From positions 19,703,944-19,767,943 of the forward strand of contig CM067304.1 of NCBI GenBank assembly GCA_034231615.1: 64,000 nt of DNA. The letters run 5' to 3'. Positions 56,201 to 64,000 of this stretch are shown in pieces. A program made the position numbers and the translations under genes. The DNA comes from Meghimatium bilineatum (lineage: Eukaryota > Mollusca > Gastropoda > Stylommatophora > Philomycidae). The notes beneath the pieces were generated by a model. That model saw only the letters and a list, made by a program, of their open reading frames with translations, searched no databases and was not told the origin of the DNA. Position 1 is the first letter of the stretch. Each line of letters opens with the position of its first letter.

Positions 56201-57914
56201 TGCCGTCTATCCTCAATTGCCTAATAAGTCGGCTCTCTCGTTTCCTCTGACCTCAGCATGACCAGATCAGTATAAACATGTAATGCTCTGGACGATTTAG
56301 TTATTCAATAAGTTATCTTGAAGTGAAGTTATCTGAAGTGAAGTTAAGTGATGTGAAGTTATTTGAAGTGACGTAATGTGAAGTAATTTAAAGAGATGTA
56401 ATATGAAGTGATTTAAAGTGAAATGGTGTAAAGTAAAGTTTGATATGAAGTGATGTGAAGACATGCACTTTGACAGCATTTGGACGAATAGGAACACGAT
56501 GCCAGACGCTTGATGGTGTTCGTTGACGAACGTAAATAATACATATACATAATAGTATGTAAAAATAAATTTACATTAAACCCATAGTCTGTCGTGTGGT
56601 CTGATCTGTTCGTCCGTCTGTCTGTCTCTCCGTCTGTGTGTCTGTCTAATCTAAACTAATCTATTAATATAATATACTGCTATCTATTTATGTTTAATAA
56701 ACCAAGAATACATATTAAATGTTACAAGAATACATATTAAATGTTACAAGAATACATATTAAATGTTACAAGAATACATATTAAATGTTACAAGAATACA
56801 TATTAAATGTTAGATGAATACATATTAAATGTTATGAAAAAACATATTAAATGTTATCAGAAAACATATTAAATGTTATCAGAAAACATAGATATAAATA
56901 TATGGGACACGTCCTAATACTAGATGGCAATAGATTGAACCAACAAGCACTCGTGTGGGTACTGGAGGGGAAGAAATAGTTTGAAAGACCTAAAGCTACC
57001 CTAAAAAAAAGTAACCATCCACAACATAAGAAGGGGAAATTCTGTGCTGCAAGACAAGAACTAAAAGTGAAAGCAGCGGACTGTAACACAAGGAGAATCA
57101 AAACCTCTGTCCTATATGCAGCATGTGGCACGAAACTAATCTATTGTTAGATCTATCCAATCTAATCTATGCATATATAGGCATATTTCAATCTAATATA
57201 TATGTCTGTCTGCCAGTACGTCTTTCTAATCATCCAATATTGTTAGTTTGTTTGTTTCTTTCGTGCGGCAAGAGGCACATAGGGCAGATATTTTGATTCT
57301 CCGTGTACCACTGTCCGTTGCCTGCAGTTTTCGTTCTTTTATGATTTTTGCATCCTGTTATTTCCCCTTCTTTAAGTACAGTGGTTTTTTTTGGGGTTGC
57401 TTTAGGCTTTCCTCATTTTCTTTTACCCTCAGGTGTCCACGTAAGAGCTTGTTGATTTATTCTGTTTCATCTAGTCTTAAAACGTGACCCAGGTATTTCC
57501 ATCTGCGTTTTCTTATGATGTTTGAATTATATTCTTGGTGTGTTTTGTTTCTAAAAAGCACTATTTGTGACGGAATCGCTCCACTTTATGTTCTTCAGGT
57601 TCCGGAGACATTTGTTTTCGCAGCTGTTCAATTTTTGGTATGTCGATTGAGTTGATTTCCAGCTTTTACTTGCATATGTTAACACTGGGACAATACATGA
57701 GTTGAGTAACTTTAGCTTGGTGTTTCTTCCTAGACCGTTGAATTTCCAGATATTAGTTATTTTATTGAATTGCTGCAACTGCTAAATGATATTATTTATC
57801 TGATATATCCATATATATATCTCACACTCAAACACACATACATCATTATAGCTACAAGATAATTATACACATTTACTCACGTTTCAAGAACCACCAAATG
57901 CTGAGATGAGACAT
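52904..57914 (-). CDS. Divergent Rho-family small GTPase gene
   Basis: Exons 52904-53296 and 55448-55629 are joined across a 2151-base GT-AG intron in phase 0. A candidate start exon at 57881-57914 has the matching phase (one base plus two). Predicted protein about 202 residues, normal for Rho proteins. G1 is GDTASGKTSL, with Thr at the position of Ras Gly12. The switch I region has no recognisable YVPTVF-type Thr. G3 is DTSGD, with Asp in place of Gln61. G4 is GTKKD, G5 ECSAL. ITKKQGKQAAKFIGAVGYIE is characteristic of the Rho insert/alpha5 approach. The C-terminus, RECLKRK, is basic but has no CAAX box. Known biology: Rho proteins switch cytoskeletal signalling. Inference: this one may be GTP-locked, like Rnd proteins that share DTSG. 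Confidence 0.78.
53420..54075. repeat. 39 bp satellite in the GTPase intron, about 17 units
   Basis: TTCATTATTTAGGGATGTCA, GAGTGAATATATCAGAATA; shorter units lack AT or carry ATCCGAATA. Confidence 0.94.
54195..55060. repeat. 16 bp repeat with 32 and 48 bp higher-order units in the GTPase intron
   Basis: Base unit CTCTGTGCTTGGGTAC. Variants CATCAGTGCCTGGATAC and CTCAGTGCATGGGTAC alternate in 48 bp groups at 54480-54850. More diverged units lie at both ends (from 54195, and after 54900). Confidence 0.92.
55265..55400. repeat. 28 bp tandem repeat in the GTPase intron, about 5 units
   Basis: ACTTCCCGCTCCATATAAAT plus GAACATAA, diverged at the left end. It stops about 50 bases from the P-loop exon. 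Confidence 0.85.
55448..55629 (-). CDS. Rho-like GTPase, P-loop exon
   Basis: Encodes RPHKIVVVGDTASGKTSLIY (strand 1 and P-loop), RFSRGRMPFFELEMKSALEM and NVIRNGKK, then a GTGTTT donor. An in-frame stop lies 19 bases upstream of the chosen acceptor (ACTTCTCAAAG) and no ATG precedes the P-loop, so an upstream start exon is required. The non-consensus donor is a caution. Confidence 0.78.
55690..55915. repeat. GTGAAGTGAT-type degenerate repeat, left block
   Basis: Irregular 10-12 base phrases GTGAAGTGAT, ATGTGAAGTGA. Continues at 56315-56462 beyond an RNase H LINE fragment. Confidence 0.75.
55930..56280 (-). mobile_element. LINE 3' region with RNase H remnant (family R1)
   Basis: Minus frames: SGHAEVRGNERADLLGN (RNase H terminal His/Asp motif), then RIDGTLLRREKADLITAVID, MLEMGVSRGEGR, ALMGMLHML and stop. 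Same layout as 11770-12200. It sits inside the GTGAAGTGAT array and within the inferred first GTPase intron. Confidence 0.75.
56315..56462. repeat. GTGAAGTGAT-type degenerate repeat, right block
   Basis: TTGAAGTGAAGTTATCTGAA, GTGATGTGAAGTTATTTGAA phrases matching 55690-55915. Confidence 0.75.
56703..56893. repeat. 22 bp AT-rich satellite, about 9 units
   Basis: ACAAGAATACATATTAAATG plus TT; the last units change to TATCAGAAAACATA. Confidence 0.92.
56885..57165 (+). mobile_element. RTE-type LINE 3' end (family C/H-like)
   Basis: KYMGHVLILDGNRLNQQALV then WVLEGK, and after frame changes LKVKAADCNTRRIK and a degraded SALCA-like end (LYAAC). Starts exactly at the end of the 22 bp array. Confidence 0.65.
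57240..57780 (-). mobile_element. RTE-type LINE 3' region (family C/H-like)
   Basis: Minus frame ITNIWKFNGLGRNTKLKLLN, SCIVPVLTYASKSWK, NSCENKCLRNLKNIKWSD. The plus-strand GGCACATAGGGCAGATATTT at 57270 is the SALCA ending. Confidence 0.8.
57881..57914 (-). CDS. Possible Rho-like GTPase start exon
   Basis: ATG followed by SHLSIWWFLK plus one base, then a strong GTGAGT donor; an upstream in-frame stop precedes it. Joined to the P-loop exon the split codon becomes CGC (Arg). The phase fits, but 34 coding bases is weak evidence. Confidence 0.35.
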
Positions 57915-58369
57915 CCGTTTAGGTTTGTTCTGTTGTCGAATTATATGCCCTCTATCTTTTTTTTATTTTACCTTACAAAAATTCCAATTGTTTATGCTGT
58001 AAACGAAACAATACCACAGTTATTAGAACATAAATATACTTCAAACACATAAAAATTCTTGATACCAACGGGATATGAACCAATCCGTTCTGACGGCACC
58101 AAGTCACATGGCAACAAGAGTAAACGGGGTTTTCCGTGCTTAACTAACAACATCTCCCAAATAAATGCGATTTTGTCAAGACATTCAAACTGTGTACTCA
58201 AGTCACTTAGAACGGACCAATCGAGACAATGACTATTACAGCAACAACGAACATCCCGTACAGGTATTGAAGTATCCTCAGTAACAACAAACATAGAACA
58301 TCCGTATTAGTTAACACATAGAAGATCAAGACTGACTTGTACCATAATTAAGATAAGCAAATCTTCCTA
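57915..58369. other. No recognised gene; a 100-codon open frame of unknown nature
   Basis: A minus frame at 57992-58294 (ECLDKIAFIWEMLLVKHGKP, RIGSYPVGIKNFYVFEVY) has no motif I recognise. GGATTGGTTCATATCCCG in it is box B-like, so it may be part of a tRNA-derived SINE. Confidence 0.35.
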
Positions 58370-58520
58370 AATGAGGTTTAAGGTTTACGCTTCCTCTCCT
58401 GCTTTTTGGCCTGGCACATCAGACTCTAACGTGGCATCTGTAGATTTTTTATCCTTTATTGGACACGAAAGCCAATTCTCCCTTCAAGTCCTCTTATTCG
58501 CACCTTTCCACATGAATATC
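58370..58520 (-). mobile_element. GAA-family SINE, decayed middle part
   Basis: GTTTACGCTTCC, GGCCTGGCACATCAGACTC and AACGTGGCATCTGTAG correspond to the SINE middle block. Confidence 0.5.
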
Positions 58521-58602
58521 ACTCGTAATATTTATATTATTCATGCCTCTTTTGTGTCCTCATAATACTCGAGCAAATAGCATGTCTAATTCTACTCGTA
58601 TC

Positions 58603-58890
58603 ATCGTCAGCGTCATCATCATCAATTAGATTATCCTGGAAAGGATGTAGTAGTCGCCGCAGCATGTCGAAACTCTGTCCGATCTTGAACCAATCTTCCT
58701 GCTTCTGTCATTCATATCCAGATTATCTTGGAGATCGTCCATCTATATTCTTTATGGTCTTCGTTTTAAAATTGGCTGTGGTGATTTTCTAGGCAATATA
58801 AATACGTTCAGTAGGTTGCCATTGCTTTCTGAACGGTCCGGATGCACAATTGCCTGTGGTGAGATGGTCTTCGTTACCCGTGCAGAATCC
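58603..58890 (-). mobile_element. GAT-tailed element end and RTE-like SINE body
   Basis: Plus ATCGTCAGCGTCATCATCAT is a (GATGAT) tail on the minus strand. 58770-58890 (minus) has GAAAGCAATGGCAACCTACT and TTTATATTGCCTAGAAAATC, matching the body at 46405-46450. Confidence 0.5.
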
Positions 58891-59099
58891 CCTCCATTAT
58901 GGTCTTGCCGTTCAATGCTAAAATAGTGCAGTTTTCTGGAGATGCCCCTTGTTGTTTAGCAAGTTTTATTTTTTCTCTCAATTCTTCCAGAATGTCCTTA
59001 TTTGTTATTTTTTTAATCAACGATATTCTGATATCTCTTATGTAGCATTTTATTTTTCACTTGTGTGGTCATTTGTATTGTTCACTCACCGACTTACAC

Positions 59100-59250
59100 C
59101 TATATACAATGGACTCCCTCTATAGCGCATCCTGTTATAGCAAATGTTACTATTTAGCAAAAATGTTCCTATTTTTTAAAATCCCAAAATAGGGTCTATA
59201 TGTATTCTTTATAGTGTATACTGTATATAGCGAAAAAGGCTAATGTTAGA
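59100..59250. mobile_element. Pogo/Tigger-like MITE, partial copy 3
   Basis: ACAATGGACTCCCTCTATAG, CGCATCCTGTTATAGC, then TGTATATAGCGAAAAAGGC. The right end is missing. Confidence 0.5.
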
Positions 59251-59403
59251 GTTTTTCTCAAACTGCTTCACGCAGAAGGACACTGACTCTACTAGATTTC
59301 CAGTAGGGAAATAAGGTACTCATGGTCCGATAAATCCGATTTCGAGGGTTCACCGGAAGAGGTGATTAGAATATAAGACTCATAAACCGTTGGCGTAGGG
59401 GTG

Positions 59404-59650
59404 TCATACCACATACATCAGCACAAATGCTCTCCAAATAACTCTATCCTCAGCCGTTTGGAGGAGTGTACAAAAATCACACCCACTTAGTTCCTTGATA
59501 TTATCAATCCAAGATTGTCTTTTACTCCCTCTTCTGCTTGCACCCTCGACGTCCCTTGAAAAAAACGTTTGAGAAAGTGAGTCGTGTCTAGTTACATGTC
59601 CATACCAAACAAGTTTACACCGTTTTACCGCTGTCAAAACTGGTTCTTGA
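59404..59650 (-). mobile_element. RTE-type LINE 3' end (family F)
   Basis: LTAVKRCKLVWYGHVTRHDS, GSKRQSWIDNIKELSGCDF, AEDRVIWRAF. GHVTRHDSL is the family signature. Confidence 0.83.
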
Positions 59651-59935
59651 TCTTCTTCTTCTTCTTCGTTAGTTCTCAAACTCCTGCAAATTAGCAGGAT
59701 GTAGTCCGGAGAACGGAATACGTTGTGTCATGGTTTACAGCATTGCTGCGATATCAGCGCCTTTCGGCCTGATACATCCGACTTCAGCATGGCTTTGGTT
59801 CACTGACCCTATATGAGATAGGACAGCCAACTCCATCTCATAACCTCCTTGGTCGCCTTTTACGACATGCGTAGAAGGTAAACAATGTTGCTATTCTTTG
59901 CTCCCCTTTCGGGACCCGGCAACACACGGGCGAAG
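59651..59935 (-). mobile_element. GAA-tailed SINE, full length
   Basis: Plus strand: CTTCTTCTTCTTCGTTAGTT tail, TGCAAATTAGCAGGATGTAG, TCCGACTTCAGCATGGCTTT, TTGGTCGCCTTTTACGACAT, and head TTTCGGGACCCGGCAACACA CGGGCGA. Best full-length reference. No convincing tRNA boxes in the head. Confidence 0.9.
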
Positions 59936-60118
59936 CTCTTCTTTGATTCCATATACCGTTGTTTGTAGGATTGAGCCGCTGTTCCAGACGTCCCTCTCAA
60001 TTGTTCATACTGGAAACAATTCGCAGAATATGTTCACATAAATGTTCATCTGTATGTTTCCATCAACAATGACTGGCAGAGAATCACCAATCTGAAGCTG
60101 AAAATAAAACTCCACTGC
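59936..60118 (-). mobile_element. RNase H LINE 3' fragment (family R2)
   Basis: The minus strand gives LQIGDSLPVIVDG and, after a frameshift, EHILRIVSSMNN. These match KFKIGTSGRFHC...KHILQECSQYAK at 49.9 kb. Its 3' end abuts the SINE head. Confidence 0.65.
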
Positions 60119-60309
60119 CTTAGTGAACAAACGTGACACGCTCATGCTCCATCAGGATCATGTAATAATCATTTATAATCATCACCATTTACGTTTGGTT
60201 TCCGGTGTTTGTTCAAGATGGAGGAATTTTTTTTTCTTTCGGTCTTGGATTACTTGGTTGTTCGGTTGTGTAAACTACTGCCAACATAAAACCTACCACT
60301 GTTTATGAA

Positions 60310-60752
60310 CCAGAACCATAGTTACTATTATGTCGACTGTTGTCAAACGACAAAAGCCACAGATAAAAGACTCGACTCCTTTGAAAACAAATGCCTACGT
60401 ACCATTCTGAACGTTAAGTGGAGTGACTTTAAATCTAACACTACTATAAGAGAGGAAAGCAAACACACCTATATATCTTCCTTCATTAGACAAAGGCGTT
60501 GGACTTACATCGGCCATGTTCTCAGAATGAACAGCCTAAGAATTCCCCAGCAATCACTATATTGGGTGCCACCTGGAGTAAGAAGAAGAGGGAGACCTAG
60601 AGAAACTCTACGAAGAACCATTAATAGAGAAGGCATGTCAATGAACCTAAACAACACGCAACAATTGAAAGACCTGGCAACACAAAGACAGAAATGGAAA
60701 GCTATGGTTTCTGCCCTATGCGCCGCCTATGGCCCTGGAGGAACATAACATA
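60310..60752 (+). mobile_element. RTE-type LINE 3' end (family C), well preserved
   Basis: DSFENKCLRTILNVKWSDFK, RQRRWTYIGHVLRMNSLRIP, QQSLYWVPPGVRRRGRPRET, KWKAMVSALCAAYGPGGT, stop, then AACATAACATAACA. Open for 147 codons. Reference for the SALCA ending. Confidence 0.9.
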
Positions 60753-61159
60753 ACATTTACGTTTGCTCACATTGTAATGTATTCTGTAATTCACCGTACT
60801 TGTCACACAGCTATGATCTGCGAATAACACAGAATCACACATTGAAAAATAACTTTACTGAATGCGAGTTTTGTTTATATTGTGTTGAACAAATCCGTTT
60901 GGAAATTTCCCAATTGAAAATTCCGGTTTTTGAAAATTTTTGATGTACACATGTGATGAACACTCAACTATAGTAGTTTGTACGTACGGGGGCGTATTCC
61001 CCCACATCCGTCTCAGTGAGTTATGAGGATGTGTTTCAATTTCTCGTATGCGTATTTTGTTTTGACACTAATTAATATTTACCTAGAAGCAATCATGAGA
61101 GAAGTGTTAAAGGAATTTCATTCAACAACATCGATAGGAGGTCGCCAAATTTAGAATAT
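60753..61159. other. No feature seen
   Basis: Unclassified AT-rich sequence. Confidence 0.4.
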
Positions 61160-61825
61160 CCGTTACCCAAATATCTTGGCATGGAGATCAACACAGATAA
61201 GAGTACAATTTTTGTGAATAGGAGTACGAATGTAGTCCCAACCAATATAAATGTTAACAATCGAAGGCTTGAGGAGGTTTCGGAATTTACTTATCTGGGA
61301 GCCAAGTGGTGATGGTGAATCAACAGATAAAGTTAAGAAAATGATGGAGAATACACAGCCAAAGTTAAGAAAATGATGGTGAATCAACAGCTAAAGTTAA
61401 GAAAATGATGGTGAATCAACAGCTAAAGTTAAGAAAATGATGGTGAATCAACAGCTAAAGTTAAGATAATGATGGTGAATCAACAGCTAAAGTTAAGAAA
61501 ATGATGGTGAATCAACAGCTAAAGTTAAGAAAATGATGGTGAATCAACAGCTAAAGTTAAGAAAATGATGGTGAATCAACAGCTAAAGTTAAGAAAAGAC
61601 TGACAATGGTACTATTAAACACTAATTGGACAAGCAGGAACACAACACTTGCACATATTATCTTATACAAATCGTGGGTTTTGTCAATATTTGTAATTGG
61701 CTGTGAAACCTATACTCTAACTGCAGATTTAGAGAGAAGAATTAAGGAGTTTGAAGACAAAATCTATGAACGTGTGTTTAGTATGTGTTACCGAGAACAT
61801 AAGACCAATATTGTGCATGATTGAA
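61160..61825 (+). mobile_element. RTE-type LINE fragment (family F) with an internal minisatellite
   Basis: Before the array: RRLEEVSEFTYLGAKW-like. After it: LNTNWTSRNTTLAHIILYKS, IGCETYTLTADLERRIKEFE, YREHKTN. The array at 61308-61596 falls inside the DGESTDKVKKMM codons. Ends at a stop at 61822. Confidence 0.82.
61308..61596 (+). repeat. 32 bp minisatellite from LINE codons, about 9 units
   Basis: GATGGTGAATCAACAGCTAA plus AGTTAAGAAAAT. In the reading frame this is GESTAKVKKM, the continuation of the YLGA block. Confidence 0.9.
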
Positions 61826-61914
61826 TTTTATAGCTAGTCTCCTATGCTGCATTTCTTCTTTTCCACACAATGGTGCACTTTTTTATTTTTATTGCATATT
61901 GCTATGTTTATTTT

Positions 61915-64000
61915 GCAGCATCTTCCCATGTGTCATGTAGCTGTTTCTTCCAGCACATCCCCATGTGTCATGTAGCTGTTTCTTGCAGCATCTTCCCATG
62001 TGTCATGTAGCTGTTTCTTGCAGCACATCCCCATGTGTCATGTAGCTGTTTCTTGCATCATCTTCCCATGTGTCTTGTAGCTCTGTTTCTTGCAGAATCT
62101 TCCCATGTGTCTTGTAGCTGTTTCTTGCAGCATCTTCCCATGACATGTAGCTAATTCTTGCAGAATCTTCTCATGTGTATTGTAGCTGTTTCTTGCAGCA
62201 TCTTCCCATGTGTCTTGTAGCTGTTTCTTGCAGCATCTTCCCATGTGTCTTGTAGCTGTTTCTTGCAGCATCTTCCCATGTCTTGTAGCTGTTTCTTGCA
62301 GCATCTTCCCATGTGTCTTGTAGCTGTTTCTTGCAGCATCTTCCCATGTGTCTTGTAGCCGTTTCTTGCAGCATCTTCACATGTGTCTTGTAGCTGTTTC
62401 TTGCAGCATCTTCCCATGTGTCTTGTAGCTCTGTTTCTTGCAGCATCTTCCCATGTGTCTTGTAGCTGTTTCTTGCAGCATCTTCCCATGTCATGTAGCT
62501 AATTCTTGCAGCATCTTCTCATGTGTCTTGAAGCTGTTTCTTGCAGCCTCTTCCTATGTCATGTAGCTAATTCTTGCAGCATCTTCCCATGTGTCTTGTA
62601 GCTCTGTTTCTTGCAGCATCTTCCCATGTGTCTTGTAGCTGTTTCTTGCAGCATCTTCCCATGTCATGTAGCTAATTCTTGCAGCATCTTCCCATGTCTT
62701 GTAGCTGTTTCTTGCAGCATCTTCCCATGTGTCTTGTAGCTGTTTCTTGCAGCATCTTCCCATGTGTCTTGTAGCTGTTTCTTGCAGCATCTTCCCATGT
62801 GTCTTGTAGCCGTTTCTTGCAGCATCTTCCCATGTGTCTTGTAGCTGTTTCTTGCAGCATCTTCCCATGTGTCTTGTAGCTCTGTTTCTTGCAGCATCTT
62901 CCCATGTGTCTTGTAGCTGTTTCTTGCAGCATCTTCCCATGTCATGTAGCTAATTCTTGCAGCATCTTCCCATGTGTCTTGTAGCTCTGTTTCTTGCAGC
63001 ATCTTCCCATGTGTCTTGTAGCTGTTTCTTGCAGCATCTTCCCATGTCATGTAGCTAATACTTGCAGCATCTTCCCATGTGTCTTGTAGCTGCTTCTTGC
63101 AGCATCTTCCCATGTGTCTTGTAGCTCTGTTTCTTGCAGAATCTTCCCATGTGTCTTGTAGCTGTTTCTTGCAGCATCTTCCCATGTATCTTGTAGCTGT
63201 TTCTTGCAGCATCTTCCCATATATCTTGTAGCTGTTTCTTGCATCATCTTCCCATGTGTCTTGTAGCTGTTTCCTGCAGCATCTTCCCATGTGTCTTGTA
63301 GCTGTTTCCTGCAGCATCTTTCCATGTGTCTTGTAGCTCTGTTTCTTGCAGCATCTTCCCATGTATCTTTTAGCTGTTTCTTGCAGCATCTTCCCATGTG
63401 TCTTGTAGCTGTTTCTTGCAGCATCTTCCCATGTCATGTAGTTAATTCTTGCAGCATCTTCCCATGTGTCTTGTAGCTAATTCTTGCAGCATCTTCCCAT
63501 GTCATGTAGCTAATTCTTGCAGCATCTTCCCATGTGTCTTGTACCTGTTTCTTGCAGCATCTTCCCATGTGTCTTGTAGCTGTTTCCTGCAGCATCTTCC
63601 CATGTATCTTTTAGCTGTTTCTTGCAGCATCTTCCCATGTGTCTTGTAGCTGTTTCTTGCAGCATCTTCCCATGTCATGTAGTTAATTCTTGCAGCATCT
63701 TCCCATGTGTCTTTTAGCTGTTTATTGCAGCATCTTCCTATGTGTCTTGTAGCTGTTTCCTGCAGCATCTTCCCATGTGTCTTGTAGCTGTTTCTTGCAA
63801 CATCTTCCCATGTGTCTTGTAGCTGTTTCCTGCAGCATCTTCCCATTTGTCATGTAGCTAATTCTTGCAGCATCTTCCCATGTGTCCTGTAGCTGTTTCT
63901 TGCAGCATCTTCCCATTTGTCTTGTAGCTGTATCTTGCAGCATCTTCCCATGTCATGTAGCTAATTCTTGCAGCATCTTCCCATGTGTCATGTAGCTAAT
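61915..64000. repeat. ~35 bp satellite, about 58 units, running off the right edge
   Basis: TTGCAGCATCTTCCCATGTG plus TCTTGTAGCTGTTTC. Variants: TAGCTCTGTTTC (+2), GTCATGTAGCTAATTC, and units lacking TGTC. Variants recur in the same order in several blocks, showing segmental duplication in the array. Open frames here are artefacts. Confidence 0.96.

Noticed and set aside
55932..56216. 94-codon acidic frame as an upstream exon of the Rho-like gene
   Set aside because: Immediately upstream sequence reads SGHAEVRGNERADLL, the RNase H motif, and the layout matches the LINE at 11.8-12.2 kb.
60060..60120. Apparent acceptor TTTTATTTTCAG followed by LQIGDSLPVIVDG as a host exon
   Set aside because: The sequence aligns with the KFKIGTSGRFHC...KHILQECSQY end of the RNase H LINE family, with a frameshift.
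61915..64000. Frames up to 257 codons with MLQETATRHMGRCCKKQ repeats
   Set aside because: Satellite artefact: frame changes freely between 35 and 37 bp units and several phases give the same peptide.

Overview
This is nuclear DNA of a metazoan, most likely a lophotrochozoan such as a mollusc. I infer this from spliced host genes with GT-AG introns, many degraded RTE-type and RNase H-bearing LINEs, tRNA-derived and GAA-tailed SINEs, a FLYWCH/MULE DNA transposon and exceptionally abundant tandem repeats. The species cannot be named from the sequence. There are no operons, prokaryotic ribosome sites, rRNA genes or CRISPR arrays.

Two host genes are supported, both on the minus strand. (1) The first four coding exons of an ANKUB1-like gene (ankyrin repeat and ubiquitin domain protein): 7504-7625, 3668-3773, 2379-2483 and 666-860. 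Splice phases agree throughout, and the ankyrin part would lie left of base 1. (2) A divergent Rho-family GTPase: 52904-53296, 55448-55629 and perhaps a start exon at 57881-57914. It has non-canonical residues at the sites that normally control GTP hydrolysis. Introns of both genes are packed with retroelement debris and satellites.

The rest is a repeat landscape. LINE pieces of at least eight 3'-end families recur throughout. The largest are an RTE copy at 24356-26893 (endonuclease to RT to 3' end, broken by stops and frameshifts) and one at 44133-45775. A MULE transposase pseudogene (17540-20085) is split by two younger retroelements, each with a clean target-site duplication. A GAA-tailed SINE occurs about ten times and shares its tail with the RNase H LINE family. 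Long arrays are at 22.5-23.6 kb (47 bp unit), 24.1-27.4 kb (23 bp), 28.1-30.1 kb (19/16 bp), 33.0-35.5 kb (22 bp), 49.2-50.2 kb (44 bp), 53.4-55.4 kb (39 and 16 bp) and 61.9-64.0 kb (35 bp).

The most interesting pattern is a two-way exchange between retroelements and satellites. Several minisatellites (12.6, 13.3, 22.5 and 61.3 kb) are expansions of short pieces of LINE coding sequence, and one is an expansion of a SINE head (0.2 kb). Conversely, at least six retroelement fragments sit inside pre-existing arrays (4.7, 24.4, 41.0, 44.1, 49.9 and 55.9 kb), three of them with visible target-site duplications. A 194 bp inverted repeat at 21.8-22.4 kb and several degenerate hammerhead-like motifs suggest Penelope-type element ends.
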